This document shows positions 34,432-44,023 of a DNA stretch of 64,000 bases, piece after piece. The stretch spans positions 5,394,001-5,458,000 of the forward strand of contig NZ_LT629777.1 in the NCBI RefSeq assembly GCF_900105475.1. Direction: 5' to 3'. The translations under genes and the position numbers were made by a program. Source of the stretch: Pseudomonas asplenii (GTDB lineage Bacteria > Pseudomonadota > Gammaproteobacteria > Pseudomonadales > Pseudomonadaceae). The notes below the pieces were generated by a model. It was not told where the DNA came from, made no database searches, and saw only the letters and a list, made by a program, of their open reading frames with translations. The stretch's first letter is position 1. Each line of letters starts with the position of its first letter.

Positions 34432-37400
34432 ATGACTGCATCCCCCTCAATCACCCCCAGCGCCAACGCGACCGACGGCTCAGTCCGGCCACCGCTCAAT
34501 CGCCATGAGGCGTTCATCGAAAGCCGTGTGCCGGCGCCGTTGAAACAGCCGGGCTCAGCCTGCCTGAAGGCGCTGGCCAACATCACCCCGACCACGCCCT
34601 CCTGGTACTCCCAGGCTTCGACCGAGCTGCGCGCCGCCCTGGAGAAAAGCCAGCTGGCACGCTGCACTAGCCAGCATCAACTCGAAGCCATCCTGCAGAG
34701 CATCACAACGGTGGAGCTGTTCGCCACGCCAAGGCTGCAACAGGCAATCCGCGAGGAATCCGGGCTGGAGCTGGAGGTCAACAGCACCTACTTCGTACGC
34801 CGGATGCAGGACCGTCGCCCTTCCAACCTGGGCGGCCTGCTCGACTTCTCCGCTGGTGACCCAAAGGTCCGCAGTTGGTATTGGGATATCAGCCTGCTGG
34901 AAGCCGCGCTGCACAACTTCAGCGCCGATGAAGCCGGCAAGCCACCGGCCTCGGGCGACGCGTTCATCACCCACGACCACCACACCGCCGAGGTGCAGAT
35001 CGCCGCCTACGACCAGAGCCGGGAGCTGGCCCTGCGCCCGGAGCGCTTCGCCGCACTGTGCCGCAAGCTCGACCTGGGCCAGGGTTATCAGGACCATATC
35101 AACGCACAGCTCAACCCCGCCGACGCCCAGCGCAAGGCCCAGGTACGTCAGACCTGGACAAAACACCTGCACAACGAACTGGCGGAAGCCGTGCACCTGG
35201 CGCGCATGCAGGATCTGATCCCGGACGATGCCTACCAGGCTCTGCTGCAGTGGTTGAACGGGCATGCAGATATTCGCCTGGATGACCAGCGGCTACGCCC
35301 CTGGCGCCTGCGGATGCTCGGCATCGACTTGAGCGAAATCGTCTTCCTGCGCCCGGAATCGGGGCCCACGCCCTGGCGCTGCCTGGTCTATATACCCGGC
35401 GATGATGCGCAACCCGTGCGCCATTATGCCTCGAGTACGGCCTTCATGATCGACCTGCGCACGCGCTTGCACAGCGCCCGCTATCGACGCTTCTTCAGCC
35501 GCTTCGTGGCGGTACGCGACCAGCCGGCCTTCTTCGGCGCCTTGAAAAAGCGCCTCGACCACGCCGACCGACACGACCTGTGGGATGACTACAGCCTTGA
35601 TCCAGACCTGCGCGTCGGCCTGGACCTGGTCGAACTGGCACCACGGGTGGGGGCATGGCCAACACTGGAAACCTTCCTCAAGGACCAGTGCGAGCTGAAC
35701 ATCGGCCGTATGCTCGGCGACGCACGCGTCGTGGCCGTGCCCACCGACGACGAGGATCGCGCCGCCCGCACTGCACGCCTGCTGGCGGTCTCCGACGCGG
35801 CCATGGACCTGCTCAACCTGCTGGTGTTCATCCCGGGCCTGGGCCAGGTCATGCTGCTGGCCATGGGCACCCGGATGCTCCATGAGGTCTACTCCGGCAT
35901 CGAGGCCTGGGAAGCGGGCGAAACCCGCCAGGCCTGGGCCCATCTGCTCGGGGTGGCGATGAACGCGGCCTTTGTCGGCGGCCTCGGGGCGGCCCTGTCG
36001 GCCCTCGATACCTCGGCCTTTATCGACGCGTTGATACCGGTCAGCGTCCGCCAGGGCGTTACCCGGCTGTGGAAAGCCGACCTCGGTCCCTATCGCCACC
36101 CACCACCGCAGCCAGCCCTCACCCGCCCCAATCGACTGGGGCTGCACGATGGTCGTAATGGCCGCTATCTGCGCCTGGAGGACAGCGACTACCTGCTGCA
36201 ACCCGACCCATCGAGGCCGGGGGGCTATCGCGCGCGCCACACCCGCGCCCATGAGCTGCTCAATCCCTATGCCGTGGAATTTCGCAGCAATGGCGCCGGC
36301 GCCTGGCGCCACGAACTCGACACGCCCCTGGACTGGACGGACGAACGCCTGTTCCAGCGTCTCGGTCCCGATGCCGCCAGCCTCGACGAACAGACGGCCA
36401 AGCGCCTGCTGCACATCACCGGTATCGATGGCGATGTGTTGCGCGCCACCCATCACAACGGCTGGCAGCCGCCGGCACTGCTCGACGACAGCCTGGTCCG
36501 CTTTGCCCTCGACCGGGAGCTGGCACGCCTGGTACGACGGTTGCGGGGCGACGGGAACGCCAGCGGTACCCCGGACGAGTTGCACATGGTGCTGCAACTG
36601 CTGACCAGCGATCCGGTCTGGCCGCGCGGCAAAGTGCTGCAACTGCTCAACGACGGCGGCCGGGTCATCCAGAAATACCCGGCGAACGCAGGCGCCGAGG
36701 TCACCCGGATCGAGGTGAACTGGCCGGGGCTGGATGCCGACGGCCTGCTTCGGCAAGTGTTGAGCAAGCTCGACGAGCGCGACATCCGCGTCCTCCTGCG
36801 CGAGGAGTTCGGACAAGGCACGCTCAGCCTTTCCGCGCGGGTCACAGCCCTGCGTCGGCGCCTGGCCGGGGACGCGCTCAAGCGGCGCGCAGACCTGTTC
36901 GAGTCGCACTACCGCCATCGCACCCGCGCCGCGACCGACGAACCCGGCACCGCCGTATTGCGCCGCGACTTTCCCGGGCTGCCCGAGCCGCTGGTGCAGG
37001 AACTGGCACGGCAAGCCAACAGTCTCGAACGCCAGCACCTCGAAAAGTCGCGCGTACCGCTACGCCTGGCCGAAGAGGCGCGGTATTACCTGCGGGCGGC
37101 GCGTCTGGCACGCCTGTACGAACCGCTGTACCTCGACTCGGTGAGCCAGGCCGAGGCGCATCGGATCGTCCTGCCGATGCTCGGGAAACTGCCGGGCTGG
37201 TCGAACCGGGTACGCCTGGAGATCCGCGACGGCCACTTCGACGGTCCCTTGCTCGACAGCTGCGGCCCCGAGTCGGCAGCGATCAGCAAAATCCTGGTCA
37301 AGGATGGCGGGCAGTATGAGGCCCACGACGATGTCGGCCTGTCGCTGCACGGACCGGACGACCTGTACGCGAGTATCCTGCACGCCCTGCCCGATGCCGA

Positions 37401-39645
37401 ACGGGCCGCGCTGGGCTTTCCCCACGTGGGCCAGGGCGCGGCGTTGAAACAGGCGCTGCGTGCCCTGCCGCCCTTCCCTCGCGAGGAGTTGGAGCGGCTG
37501 CAAGCCTTGCCCTCGATCAAGCCAGGGTTCGTGCCCCCCATGCGTCTGGCCGACGGCCGGATCGGCTATCGCCTCAGCGGCCGGACCGCCGGCGGTCAAC
37601 GCTCGTACGCCATCGGCCGCCTCGCCCGCGAGCTGTACCCGCAACTGACCATCGCCGAGGTGGAAACCCTGCACGGCCTGCGCGAGTTGAGCCTGGGCGA
37701 GGCGATCAACCGACTGCGAGCGCTGCAAGAGGAATACCGTGCGTTGGAGAACGAGCTGGACAGTTGGGTCGGTGAATCCACGGACCCGACAGATCACGGC
37801 CGATTGCGCTGGGCCACCCAAATCAGGCGCTGCTGGCGTCGTGAAACCGACCGCGCCATCGACAATGAAGGCGACCCGATTGTCCTCAACCCCGAGGGCA
37901 CACCGCTGGACGGCTACGAACTCACCCTCACCAGCTACCCGGTGGATCGACCACCCAGCCTCTCCGTGCCATTGGCGCACGTCGCCGAGCTGCAACTGCG
38001 CGGAATACTGCTGCCGGACTCGACGGAACTGAACGGTTTTCTCGGCCTCTTTCCCAACCTGCAGCGGCTGAACCTGTCCGGCAATCTGCTGACCCGCCTG
38101 CCAGCGGCCCTTGAACAGTTGACCCAGCTCAGGCACCTGGAACTGCGCAACAACCAGATCGTCATCACCCCAGCCACCGCGCCCCTGCTCATTCCACTGA
38201 CGCGGCTGGAGACCCTCAACCTGGAGAGCAACCCCGAACTGTCCCTGCTACCCGACCTGAGCCCGCTGACGCGCCTGCGCTGCCTGTACCTGCGCAATAC
38301 CGGCCTGAGCACGTTTCCCCCAGGCTATGAGCAGTTGCCCGAACTGCGCCGCCTGGACCTGCGCGACAACCGGATCAGCCAGGTGCCCGAAGCCGTCTTC
38401 GGCATGAGTACGGCCCGCCAGCGGCTCAACATGACGATCAACCTCGATGACAACCTGATACCCGTCGACCTGCACCGGCGGATCGACCTTTATCGACAGC
38501 AGACCGGTATCGACCTGGGCCTGGAACCCCTGATCGAGAGCGACGAACCGTCCGAGTGGAGCAGCGACTCGCGCCCGCAATCCCATGCCGGCTCCTACCA
38601 CAACCGCTGGGGCAGCCCCTCGCCCGTCACCCGCGAGAGTCAGCCCTGGCTCGACGGGCTGACCACGACCGAACAGCAGGCCCGGCGCGACGTCTGGTTG
38701 CGCCTGGCCAGCGACGACATCGAAGCGTCCGAAGCGTTCTTCAAGGTACTGGCCGACCTCAGGCAGAGTGCTGACTATCTGCGCGACAACGGCGCCCATC
38801 GGCCCGCACTGCGCGAACGCGTGTGGCGCATGGTCAAGGCCGCCGAACAGGACAGCGTGTTGCGCAAACGGCTGTTCCTCCTCGCCAACCGGGCCGTCAA
38901 CACCACCGGCCCGTTGATCGAGGCGGACACCTGCGAAGACGGCATGACCGTGACCTTCGACGACATGGGGCTGGACGTGCTGTTGCATGAGGCGCAGAGC
39001 CTGCCCCTGGAAGAACGCGAAGCGCCGTTGCTGCGCCTGGCGCGCGGCAAGGTCCGGCTGGCGCAGGTGAAACAGTCGGCGCACCAGTTGATCGAGAGCC
39101 GCAAGGCCCGCCACGAGACCGTGCATGAAGCCGAGATCCACCTGGCCATGCGCATCGGCCTGGCCGACCGCCTCGAACTGCCCTGGCAAGCACGGAGCAT
39201 GCTGTACACCGACGAAGCGAATGTCGATAAACACCTCCTCGAACAGACCAGCCAGGCCGTCCTGGCCGAGGAGCGCCTGCCCGGCGAACTCGCCAGGCGC
39301 CTGCTCGAACAGCCGTTCTGGGAGCAATACCTGGAAACCCGCTATGGCCCGACCCGGCTGAAGGCGCCCAGGGAGCAACGTGACGAGATGATCGGTGCAC
39401 TCGACGACCTGCTCGATGCCCAGCGCGAATGGTTCACCGGCAGCGACCTCGATACGGGACGCAAGACCGAACTGCAACAGGCCATCAGCCAGTCGGCCCG
39501 GACCCTGGGCCTGATGCAAAGCGAAGTGTTCATCCAGGCCATGAAGGACAGCGCCTACAAGGACCACGCCGAACGCATCGCCAGGACCTATCGCCGAGAG
39601 TTGGCGCAACTGACCGAGGAACTTCGCCACCAGCACGGCCTGTAG
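34432..39645 (+). CDS. DUF6543-LRR-NEL effector (predicted E3 ubiquitin ligase)
   Basis: 1737 aa. The N-terminal half is dermonecrotic-toxin-like (SLLEAALHNFSADEAGK; FAALCRKLDLGQGYQDHI), with a hydrophobic pair of segments at about 458-545. Residues about 1180-1335 are leucine-rich repeats (LQRLNLSGNLLTRLPAALEQL, LRHLELRNNQI, LETLNLESNPEL, LRRLDLRDNRISQVP). The C-terminal 320 residues are a NEL domain: catalytic Cys1501 in ADTCEDGMTVTFDDM, the same TCED context as IpaH and SspH ligases, followed by the helical rest of the domain. IpaH-type proteins ubiquitinate host proteins after delivery into eukaryotic cells. Here the LRR would choose the target. Downstream of the SET gene on the same strand. 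Confidence 0.9.
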   Translation: MTASPSITPSANATDGSVRPPLNRHEAFIESRVPAPLKQPGSACLKALANITPTTPSWYSQASTELRAALEKSQLARCTSQHQLEAILQSITTVELFATPRLQQAIREESGLELEVNSTYFVRRMQDRRPSNLGGLLDFSAGDPKVRSWYWDISLLEAALHNFSADEAGKPPASGDAFITHDHHTAEVQIAAYDQSRELALRPERFAALCRKLDLGQGYQDHINAQLNPADAQRKAQVRQTWTKHLHNELAEAVHLARMQDLIPDDAYQALLQWLNGHADIRLDDQRLRPWRLRMLGIDLSEIVFLRPESGPTPWRCLVYIPGDDAQPVRHYASSTAFMIDLRTRLHSARYRRFFSRFVAVRDQPAFFGALKKRLDHADRHDLWDDYSLDPDLRVGLDLVELAPRVGAWPTLETFLKDQCELNIGRMLGDARVVAVPTDDEDRAARTARLLAVSDAAMDLLNLLVFIPGLGQVMLLAMGTRMLHEVYSGIEAWEAGETRQAWAHLLGVAMNAAFVGGLGAALSALDTSAFIDALIPVSVRQGVTRLWKADLGPYRHPPPQPALTRPNRLGLHDGRNGRYLRLEDSDYLLQPDPSRPGGYRARHTRAHELLNPYAVEFRSNGAGAWRHELDTPLDWTDERLFQRLGPDAASLDEQTAKRLLHITGIDGDVLRATHHNGWQPPALLDDSLVRFALDRELARLVRRLRGDGNASGTPDELHMVLQLLTSDPVWPRGKVLQLLNDGGRVIQKYPANAGAEVTRIEVNWPGLDADGLLRQVLSKLDERDIRVLLREEFGQGTLSLSARVTALRRRLAGDALKRRADLFESHYRHRTRAATDEPGTAVLRRDFPGLPEPLVQELARQANSLERQHLEKSRVPLRLAEEARYYLRAARLARLYEPLYLDSVSQAEAHRIVLPMLGKLPGWSNRVRLEIRDGHFDGPLLDSCGPESAAISKILVKDGGQYEAHDDVGLSLHGPDDLYASILHALPDAERAALGFPHVGQGAALKQALRALPPFPREELERLQALPSIKPGFVPPMRLADGRIGYRLSGRTAGGQRSYAIGRLARELYPQLTIAEVETLHGLRELSLGEAINRLRALQEEYRALENELDSWVGESTDPTDHGRLRWATQIRRCWRRETDRAIDNEGDPIVLNPEGTPLDGYELTLTSYPVDRPPSLSVPLAHVAELQLRGILLPDSTELNGFLGLFPNLQRLNLSGNLLTRLPAALEQLTQLRHLELRNNQIVITPATAPLLIPLTRLETLNLESNPELSLLPDLSPLTRLRCLYLRNTGLSTFPPGYEQLPELRRLDLRDNRISQVPEAVFGMSTARQRLNMTINLDDNLIPVDLHRRIDLYRQQTGIDLGLEPLIESDEPSEWSSDSRPQSHAGSYHNRWGSPSPVTRESQPWLDGLTTTEQQARRDVWLRLASDDIEASEAFFKVLADLRQSADYLRDNGAHRPALRERVWRMVKAAEQDSVLRKRLFLLANRAVNTTGPLIEADTCEDGMTVTFDDMGLDVLLHEAQSLPLEEREAPLLRLARGKVRLAQVKQSAHQLIESRKARHETVHEAEIHLAMRIGLADRLELPWQARSMLYTDEANVDKHLLEQTSQAVLAEERLPGELARRLLEQPFWEQYLETRYGPTRLKAPREQRDEMIGALDDLLDAQREWFTGSDLDTGRKTELQQAISQSARTLGLMQSEVFIQAMKDSAYKDHAERIARTYRRELAQLTEELRHQHGL

Positions 39646-39720
39646 GCGGACCGAGCCCCGCCCGACACGCTCTACACCCGACACGCCATGCGCTCACCGT
39701 AGCGTTGACGCCATTGCAAC

Positions 39721-39750
39721 CGCACGCTCCCGCTACGGCGGGGCCGTGCG
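39721..39750. terminator. Strong hairpin in the gap before the third giant gene
   Basis: CGCACG and CCCGC on the left pair with GCGGG and CGTGCG on the right around loop TACG, with one internal mismatch. It lies 75 bases after the NEL-gene stop and 26 before the next ATG. There is no T-run. Like the palindrome at 34345, it separates two giant genes of the same unit. Confidence 0.45.
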
Positions 39751-39775
39751 GCCCTCCCGAACGAAGGCATCATCC

Positions 39776-42700
39776 ATGACCCAATCCACTCCCCTCTACT
39801 ACCTGTCCCAGGCCCTGGAGTTGCGCGATACCCTCAGCGCCGCCGAACAGACGCTGCAGATCGACAGCACCGAGCGCAGTTGGCTGAGCAATCTGTTCCT
39901 GGCCAGTCAGAGCGCCCGCGAGGCACTCGACACCCCGATGTTCGTCGACAAGCTGTTCATCATCGCAGCAAACGCCAGCACCGCAGACCTGGCCGGCACC
40001 TTCCTGATCCGTGGCCCTGCCAGACACCCGGTGTACCTCTGCTCACCCGGCTTCGGCCTGGAGCGCTTCGAGTCCAGCCAGCAGGCGCTGGAGCAAGTGC
40101 GTGCACGCCTGCGCGTCCCGGCCCAACGCGACGAACTGCTGCGGTTCGTTCCCCTGAAGATCAGGCACACCCTCGGCGTCGAGCCAGCGCCCGGCCTGGT
40201 CACGCGACCCATTCAGGGCATCGTGCTGAGCGATCGCCGGCAATCGGTGCAAGCCTACCTCGACAGCACCCTGAATGATCTGCGCAACGAACTCCTGCAG
40301 TTGCCGAGCCTTGCGCTCCTGCTCAATCAACTGCTGGAAAACACCCTCGGCGCGCGTTTTCCCCAGATTCGACTGCCCGCCCTGCGGGTCATCAGCCATG
40401 ACACCTCGACCGGCCTTCCACTGCGCCAGGTGTCGATCCAGACACTCAGCGAAAGCCTGCTGGAGCACTATAACCGCGGCGGCTGGCCCAGTGGGCAGAG
40501 CCGCGAATTCATCGCCCCGGGCTACAGCGCCCAGCCCGCGGAAATCACCCTCTGGGAGAGCACCCTAGCGACGCTCGCCAACCAGTTGCAGGAACACCTG
40601 CAAAACCGGCTCAAGACATTCTGGGACACCCCCTTGAGCAGCGGCGAACCACGCCGTCAGTTGTTCATCGATGCCCTGGGCAGCCGCTTTCGTGCCGAAC
40701 TGCTGAAGCAGGAACTGGACTGGAACGCAATCGCCGCCGAGGACTACCAGTGGCTCTGCGGCCTGTACCCACTGGATCGATCCCGGCTCGAATCGGTGAC
40801 GTTGCATACCTTGGATGTACAGGTCGCCAACGGTTCGCTCAGCCTGGTCAACGCCTTCGTGGTGCGCCACGATCGTTCCGGGTACGCCGATTACTTCCTC
40901 TATGGGGGTGAATGGTTGCAGACCTTCGAAAGCGAACAGGCCCTGCTCGATTCGGTGAAAATTCAACTGGAGGCTCCCAGCCGCGAACATGATTTGCGCC
41001 TGGGCTTGTCGCTGCGCGAGCGCGGTGAACTGCACAACACCGACATCGACCGGGTCACGCTGATGGCGAGCAAAGCGTCGATCTTCGATGCACTGTTCAA
41101 CCTCAGTATCGACAAGCAGTTGGACAATGTCCGCTACGTGCTCGAACGTTATCGCCGCAGCAATGCGGCCCTGGCGTTGCCCTCGGCATTCGAGAGCGCG
41201 CTGGACATCCGCGACCTGCTCTCGCCACAGTTGGCGGAACTTGTGCCCCTGGCCCGCTGGAGCCATCGCCTGGACCTGACGGCCAGTGAAAAACCTGTGG
41301 AGCCGGGCTTGACTCACACCCTGAAACCGAGCCTGGACACCGCCCGGCATCAACTGGCCACCTTGGTGCAGATCCGTACCCAACTGAGCGCCGGGTTCAA
41401 ACAACGTCCAGCGCTCAGTGATTTTATCCGTGGCGAACTGTCCAGCGCACTGCAACGCGCTCAGGTGGGCAACCTGTCACCTGACAATCTCTATATCAAT
41501 CACTATGCCGCCGCCCTGCCCCGATTCGGCAACACCAGCCTGGAGCCGATTGCCTCGCAAAGTGTCGTCGCGCATGTCCTCGAACGCCTGAGCCAGCACA
41601 GCGGTGCGCTGGCCTCCGTCAGCAGCAGCGGTCTGTTCAGCAAAGATACCAGCGGCCTGTGGGCGCGGGTGCCCAACCTGGACATCGACCAGCTCAACGC
41701 TATTGTCGAGCGGCTGCTGCCGGATTTTCTCGGCCATTACCTGCGTCGGCATCGCTCGATATACGGCTCGCTCTCCACCCCCTTGAACGAGGCGATCACC
41801 TCCGGGTTGCGGCGAGAGGCGCAATTGAAGGAAGTCCGCGGTGCCCTGGGAGCCGACGACCTGGCCCTGCTCGACAACCTGCTCGATGGTCACCCACGTG
41901 CCGAGCGGCCGGGCCTGCGCGGGTTCATCCCCGATGCCTTCGAACTGACCTACCAACGCGATAGCACGAGCCCACCGAGCAAACTGCACAACTGCTTCCT
42001 GCTGACCGCCCGTGGCGGCCTGAACAGTGAGCACTGCGGCACCACGCTACTGTGGACACCGGCCCAGGGCACAGAACCCTTTGATACCTTTCACGACGCC
42101 GAAGTCGAACTGCAGCGGCGCCTGCATCACCCTGTGGAGCGCCTGTCGCTGCTGGAGAACCTCGCCAATGACCAACGGCCGGCCCATCCGCCGATCACGC
42201 CGGTGCCACGCGGCAATCACCGGGTCTATCCCAGCCTGGGGTTCAAGCTCATCCACACCAGCCTGCTGAGCAACCGCTTCAATTCGCTGACGGACAAGGC
42301 CCTGGCCGACCTGAACCATGCCGCCACCTCCGGGTACACCGGCAAGCAGTTCCAGCAGAACCTGCAAAGCTGCCTCGACAGCCACTCGACGGTGCCCATG
42401 CTGGAGCGAGCGATCCAGGCCGCACAGAACACCGCAACCCACCTGGCCCTGCCGTCGTGGCTGGGCAGCGTCAGCGACAGCCGGCAATTCGCCCTGGCCG
42501 CCCTGCTCGACCGCTATCGTCAGGCTGCGGCGACGACCGACGATTATCACCTGGGTATTCCCCTGTTGCGTGATACCGCCAGGACCAAGCTCAGGAGCCT
42601 GCTGTCGCGGGACTTTCCAGACCAGCGGCTCGACCCGAACCAGATCAGGATCTGGTTGACCCCTAGCGACTCGGCGCTGCCGGTTCATGAAGCACTGACC

Positions 42701-44023
42701 GACTTCGCCCTGCGGCACTTCGACGACATCGGGCAGCGCTCGATCGAGGTCAGCCTGGCGCTCGGGACCCTGCCCGACGCCTTGACCGGCGACCGCATCA
42801 AGGCCCTGGTGCAGGAGGCCGCCATCGGCAGTCACTATGCGGTGCTGCTGGCCTCGCACCTGGCGCCCGACGAGCCGCACAACATCCATCGACGCCCGAT
42901 GTTCAGCCGGCACGGTTACTGGCAGGGCCTGTTGCAGGCGTTCACACAACTGCTCGGCAAAACCCTGTCGCGTACCGCCCACGGCTTCATCAAGCACCTG
43001 CTGGCGATGCCGGACGGCATCGCCCGGCTACCCCTCAACGGCCAATCGATCGAATTGCGCCCGTTGCAACTGCTCAGTGGCCTGCAGTCCGCGGCCGACG
43101 CGGTGCGCGGTTTTTACCTGATCGGTCCGGACGCAGGCGGGCAAGGCCCGAGCATTCTGTTCAGCCCACAGGGGGAGCGACCGATGTTTCAGGAGTACGC
43201 CAACGACGCGGCGTGCCTCGGCGCTATCCGCACCTCGCCCAGCCTGCAGCAGCAACTCCTTGAACGATTGGCGCCCGAGCGGCACGGACATTACGCGCAA
43301 TTGTTCAAGGCCTCGTCGCCAGCCCTGGGGATCGGCGGCAGCCCGCTGCGGGGCAATCTGTTCCATCGGCTCTATGAGGACATGACCGAGCTGTTCAAGG
43401 ACATGCTCGGTCGACAGAGTGTGCAGGGCCAGGGCTCGGTCTGGAGCAAGGCACTGGACTGGCTCAAGGGCGAGCTGTACCAGGGCGCGACGCACCTGCT
43501 CGGCCGCCTGCGCCTGCCCTGGCTGGTCTGGCAGAGCCTTTCCCAACTCAAGGACGCCACGCAACACGCCTGGCAGGGCCGCTGGAGCGAAGCGATCGAA
43601 GAGTTCGTCATGGCCTTGGCCCATCTGGCGACGGCGCGCCGTGGCTGGAGCCACTCCAACCTTGGTGGGGTCACCCAGACCAGCGCCGAACGCTTCCTCG
43701 AATCGCCCTTTCCCGAAACCCCGTGGAACGGGCAAGGCCTCGTTCCACGGCAAAAAACCCGGCTTCTGGCGCTACAGGCCCATCGCATCGCGCTGGAACA
43801 GACACGCCCGAACCCGGCCGGCGACCTGTATACCGACCCGACCACTGGCGACACCTTCGTCGCCGTCGGCGGAACAGTGTTCCAGGTACGCCAGGAGCAG
43901 CAGCGCTGGCGCATCGTCACCGACATCGGCAAAGGCCCGCGCTTGCGCCAGGATAACCAGGGCCGCTGGGTATTCGACCTGCCAGCGCAGTGCCGCGAGG
44001 AGCGTCATGATGAAAATGCTTGA
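39776..44023 (+). CDS. Third DUF6543-type giant protein lacking its own catalytic end
   Basis: 1415 aa from ATG 39776, with AAGG about 9 bases upstream; a GTG at 39746 is less likely. It starts LYYLSQALELRDTLSAAEQ, and the body is long helical sequence with YNRGGWPSGQ, FYLIGPDAGGQGPSILFSPQGE and AHLATARRGWS, recurrent features of this Pseudomonas family. The last 75 residues (DLYTDPTTGDTFVAVGGTVFQV...WRIVTDIGKGPRLRQDNQGRWVFDL) are the module that usually precedes the variable toxin tip in these proteins. The protein then ends, and the protease-like gene begins inside its 3' end. It is therefore read as the delivery or scaffold half of a split toxin. Confidence 0.8.
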   Translation: MTQSTPLYYLSQALELRDTLSAAEQTLQIDSTERSWLSNLFLASQSAREALDTPMFVDKLFIIAANASTADLAGTFLIRGPARHPVYLCSPGFGLERFESSQQALEQVRARLRVPAQRDELLRFVPLKIRHTLGVEPAPGLVTRPIQGIVLSDRRQSVQAYLDSTLNDLRNELLQLPSLALLLNQLLENTLGARFPQIRLPALRVISHDTSTGLPLRQVSIQTLSESLLEHYNRGGWPSGQSREFIAPGYSAQPAEITLWESTLATLANQLQEHLQNRLKTFWDTPLSSGEPRRQLFIDALGSRFRAELLKQELDWNAIAAEDYQWLCGLYPLDRSRLESVTLHTLDVQVANGSLSLVNAFVVRHDRSGYADYFLYGGEWLQTFESEQALLDSVKIQLEAPSREHDLRLGLSLRERGELHNTDIDRVTLMASKASIFDALFNLSIDKQLDNVRYVLERYRRSNAALALPSAFESALDIRDLLSPQLAELVPLARWSHRLDLTASEKPVEPGLTHTLKPSLDTARHQLATLVQIRTQLSAGFKQRPALSDFIRGELSSALQRAQVGNLSPDNLYINHYAAALPRFGNTSLEPIASQSVVAHVLERLSQHSGALASVSSSGLFSKDTSGLWARVPNLDIDQLNAIVERLLPDFLGHYLRRHRSIYGSLSTPLNEAITSGLRREAQLKEVRGALGADDLALLDNLLDGHPRAERPGLRGFIPDAFELTYQRDSTSPPSKLHNCFLLTARGGLNSEHCGTTLLWTPAQGTEPFDTFHDAEVELQRRLHHPVERLSLLENLANDQRPAHPPITPVPRGNHRVYPSLGFKLIHTSLLSNRFNSLTDKALADLNHAATSGYTGKQFQQNLQSCLDSHSTVPMLERAIQAAQNTATHLALPSWLGSVSDSRQFALAALLDRYRQAAATTDDYHLGIPLLRDTARTKLRSLLSRDFPDQRLDPNQIRIWLTPSDSALPVHEALTDFALRHFDDIGQRSIEVSLALGTLPDALTGDRIKALVQEAAIGSHYAVLLASHLAPDEPHNIHRRPMFSRHGYWQGLLQAFTQLLGKTLSRTAHGFIKHLLAMPDGIARLPLNGQSIELRPLQLLSGLQSAADAVRGFYLIGPDAGGQGPSILFSPQGERPMFQEYANDAACLGAIRTSPSLQQQLLERLAPERHGHYAQLFKASSPALGIGGSPLRGNLFHRLYEDMTELFKDMLGRQSVQGQGSVWSKALDWLKGELYQGATHLLGRLRLPWLVWQSLSQLKDATQHAWQGRWSEAIEEFVMALAHLATARRGWSHSNLGGVTQTSAERFLESPFPETPWNGQGLVPRQKTRLLALQAHRIALEQTRPNPAGDLYTDPTTGDTFVAVGGTVFQVRQEQQRWRIVTDIGKGPRLRQDNQGRWVFDLPAQCREERHDENA

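Noticed and set aside
35293..37038. Long minus-strand open frame (581 codons) opposite the NEL gene
   Set aside because: It is the antisense shadow of a high-GC gene. It is Gly/Val/Gln-rich without domains, while the plus strand has LRR/NEL motifs and a continuous 1737-codon frame.
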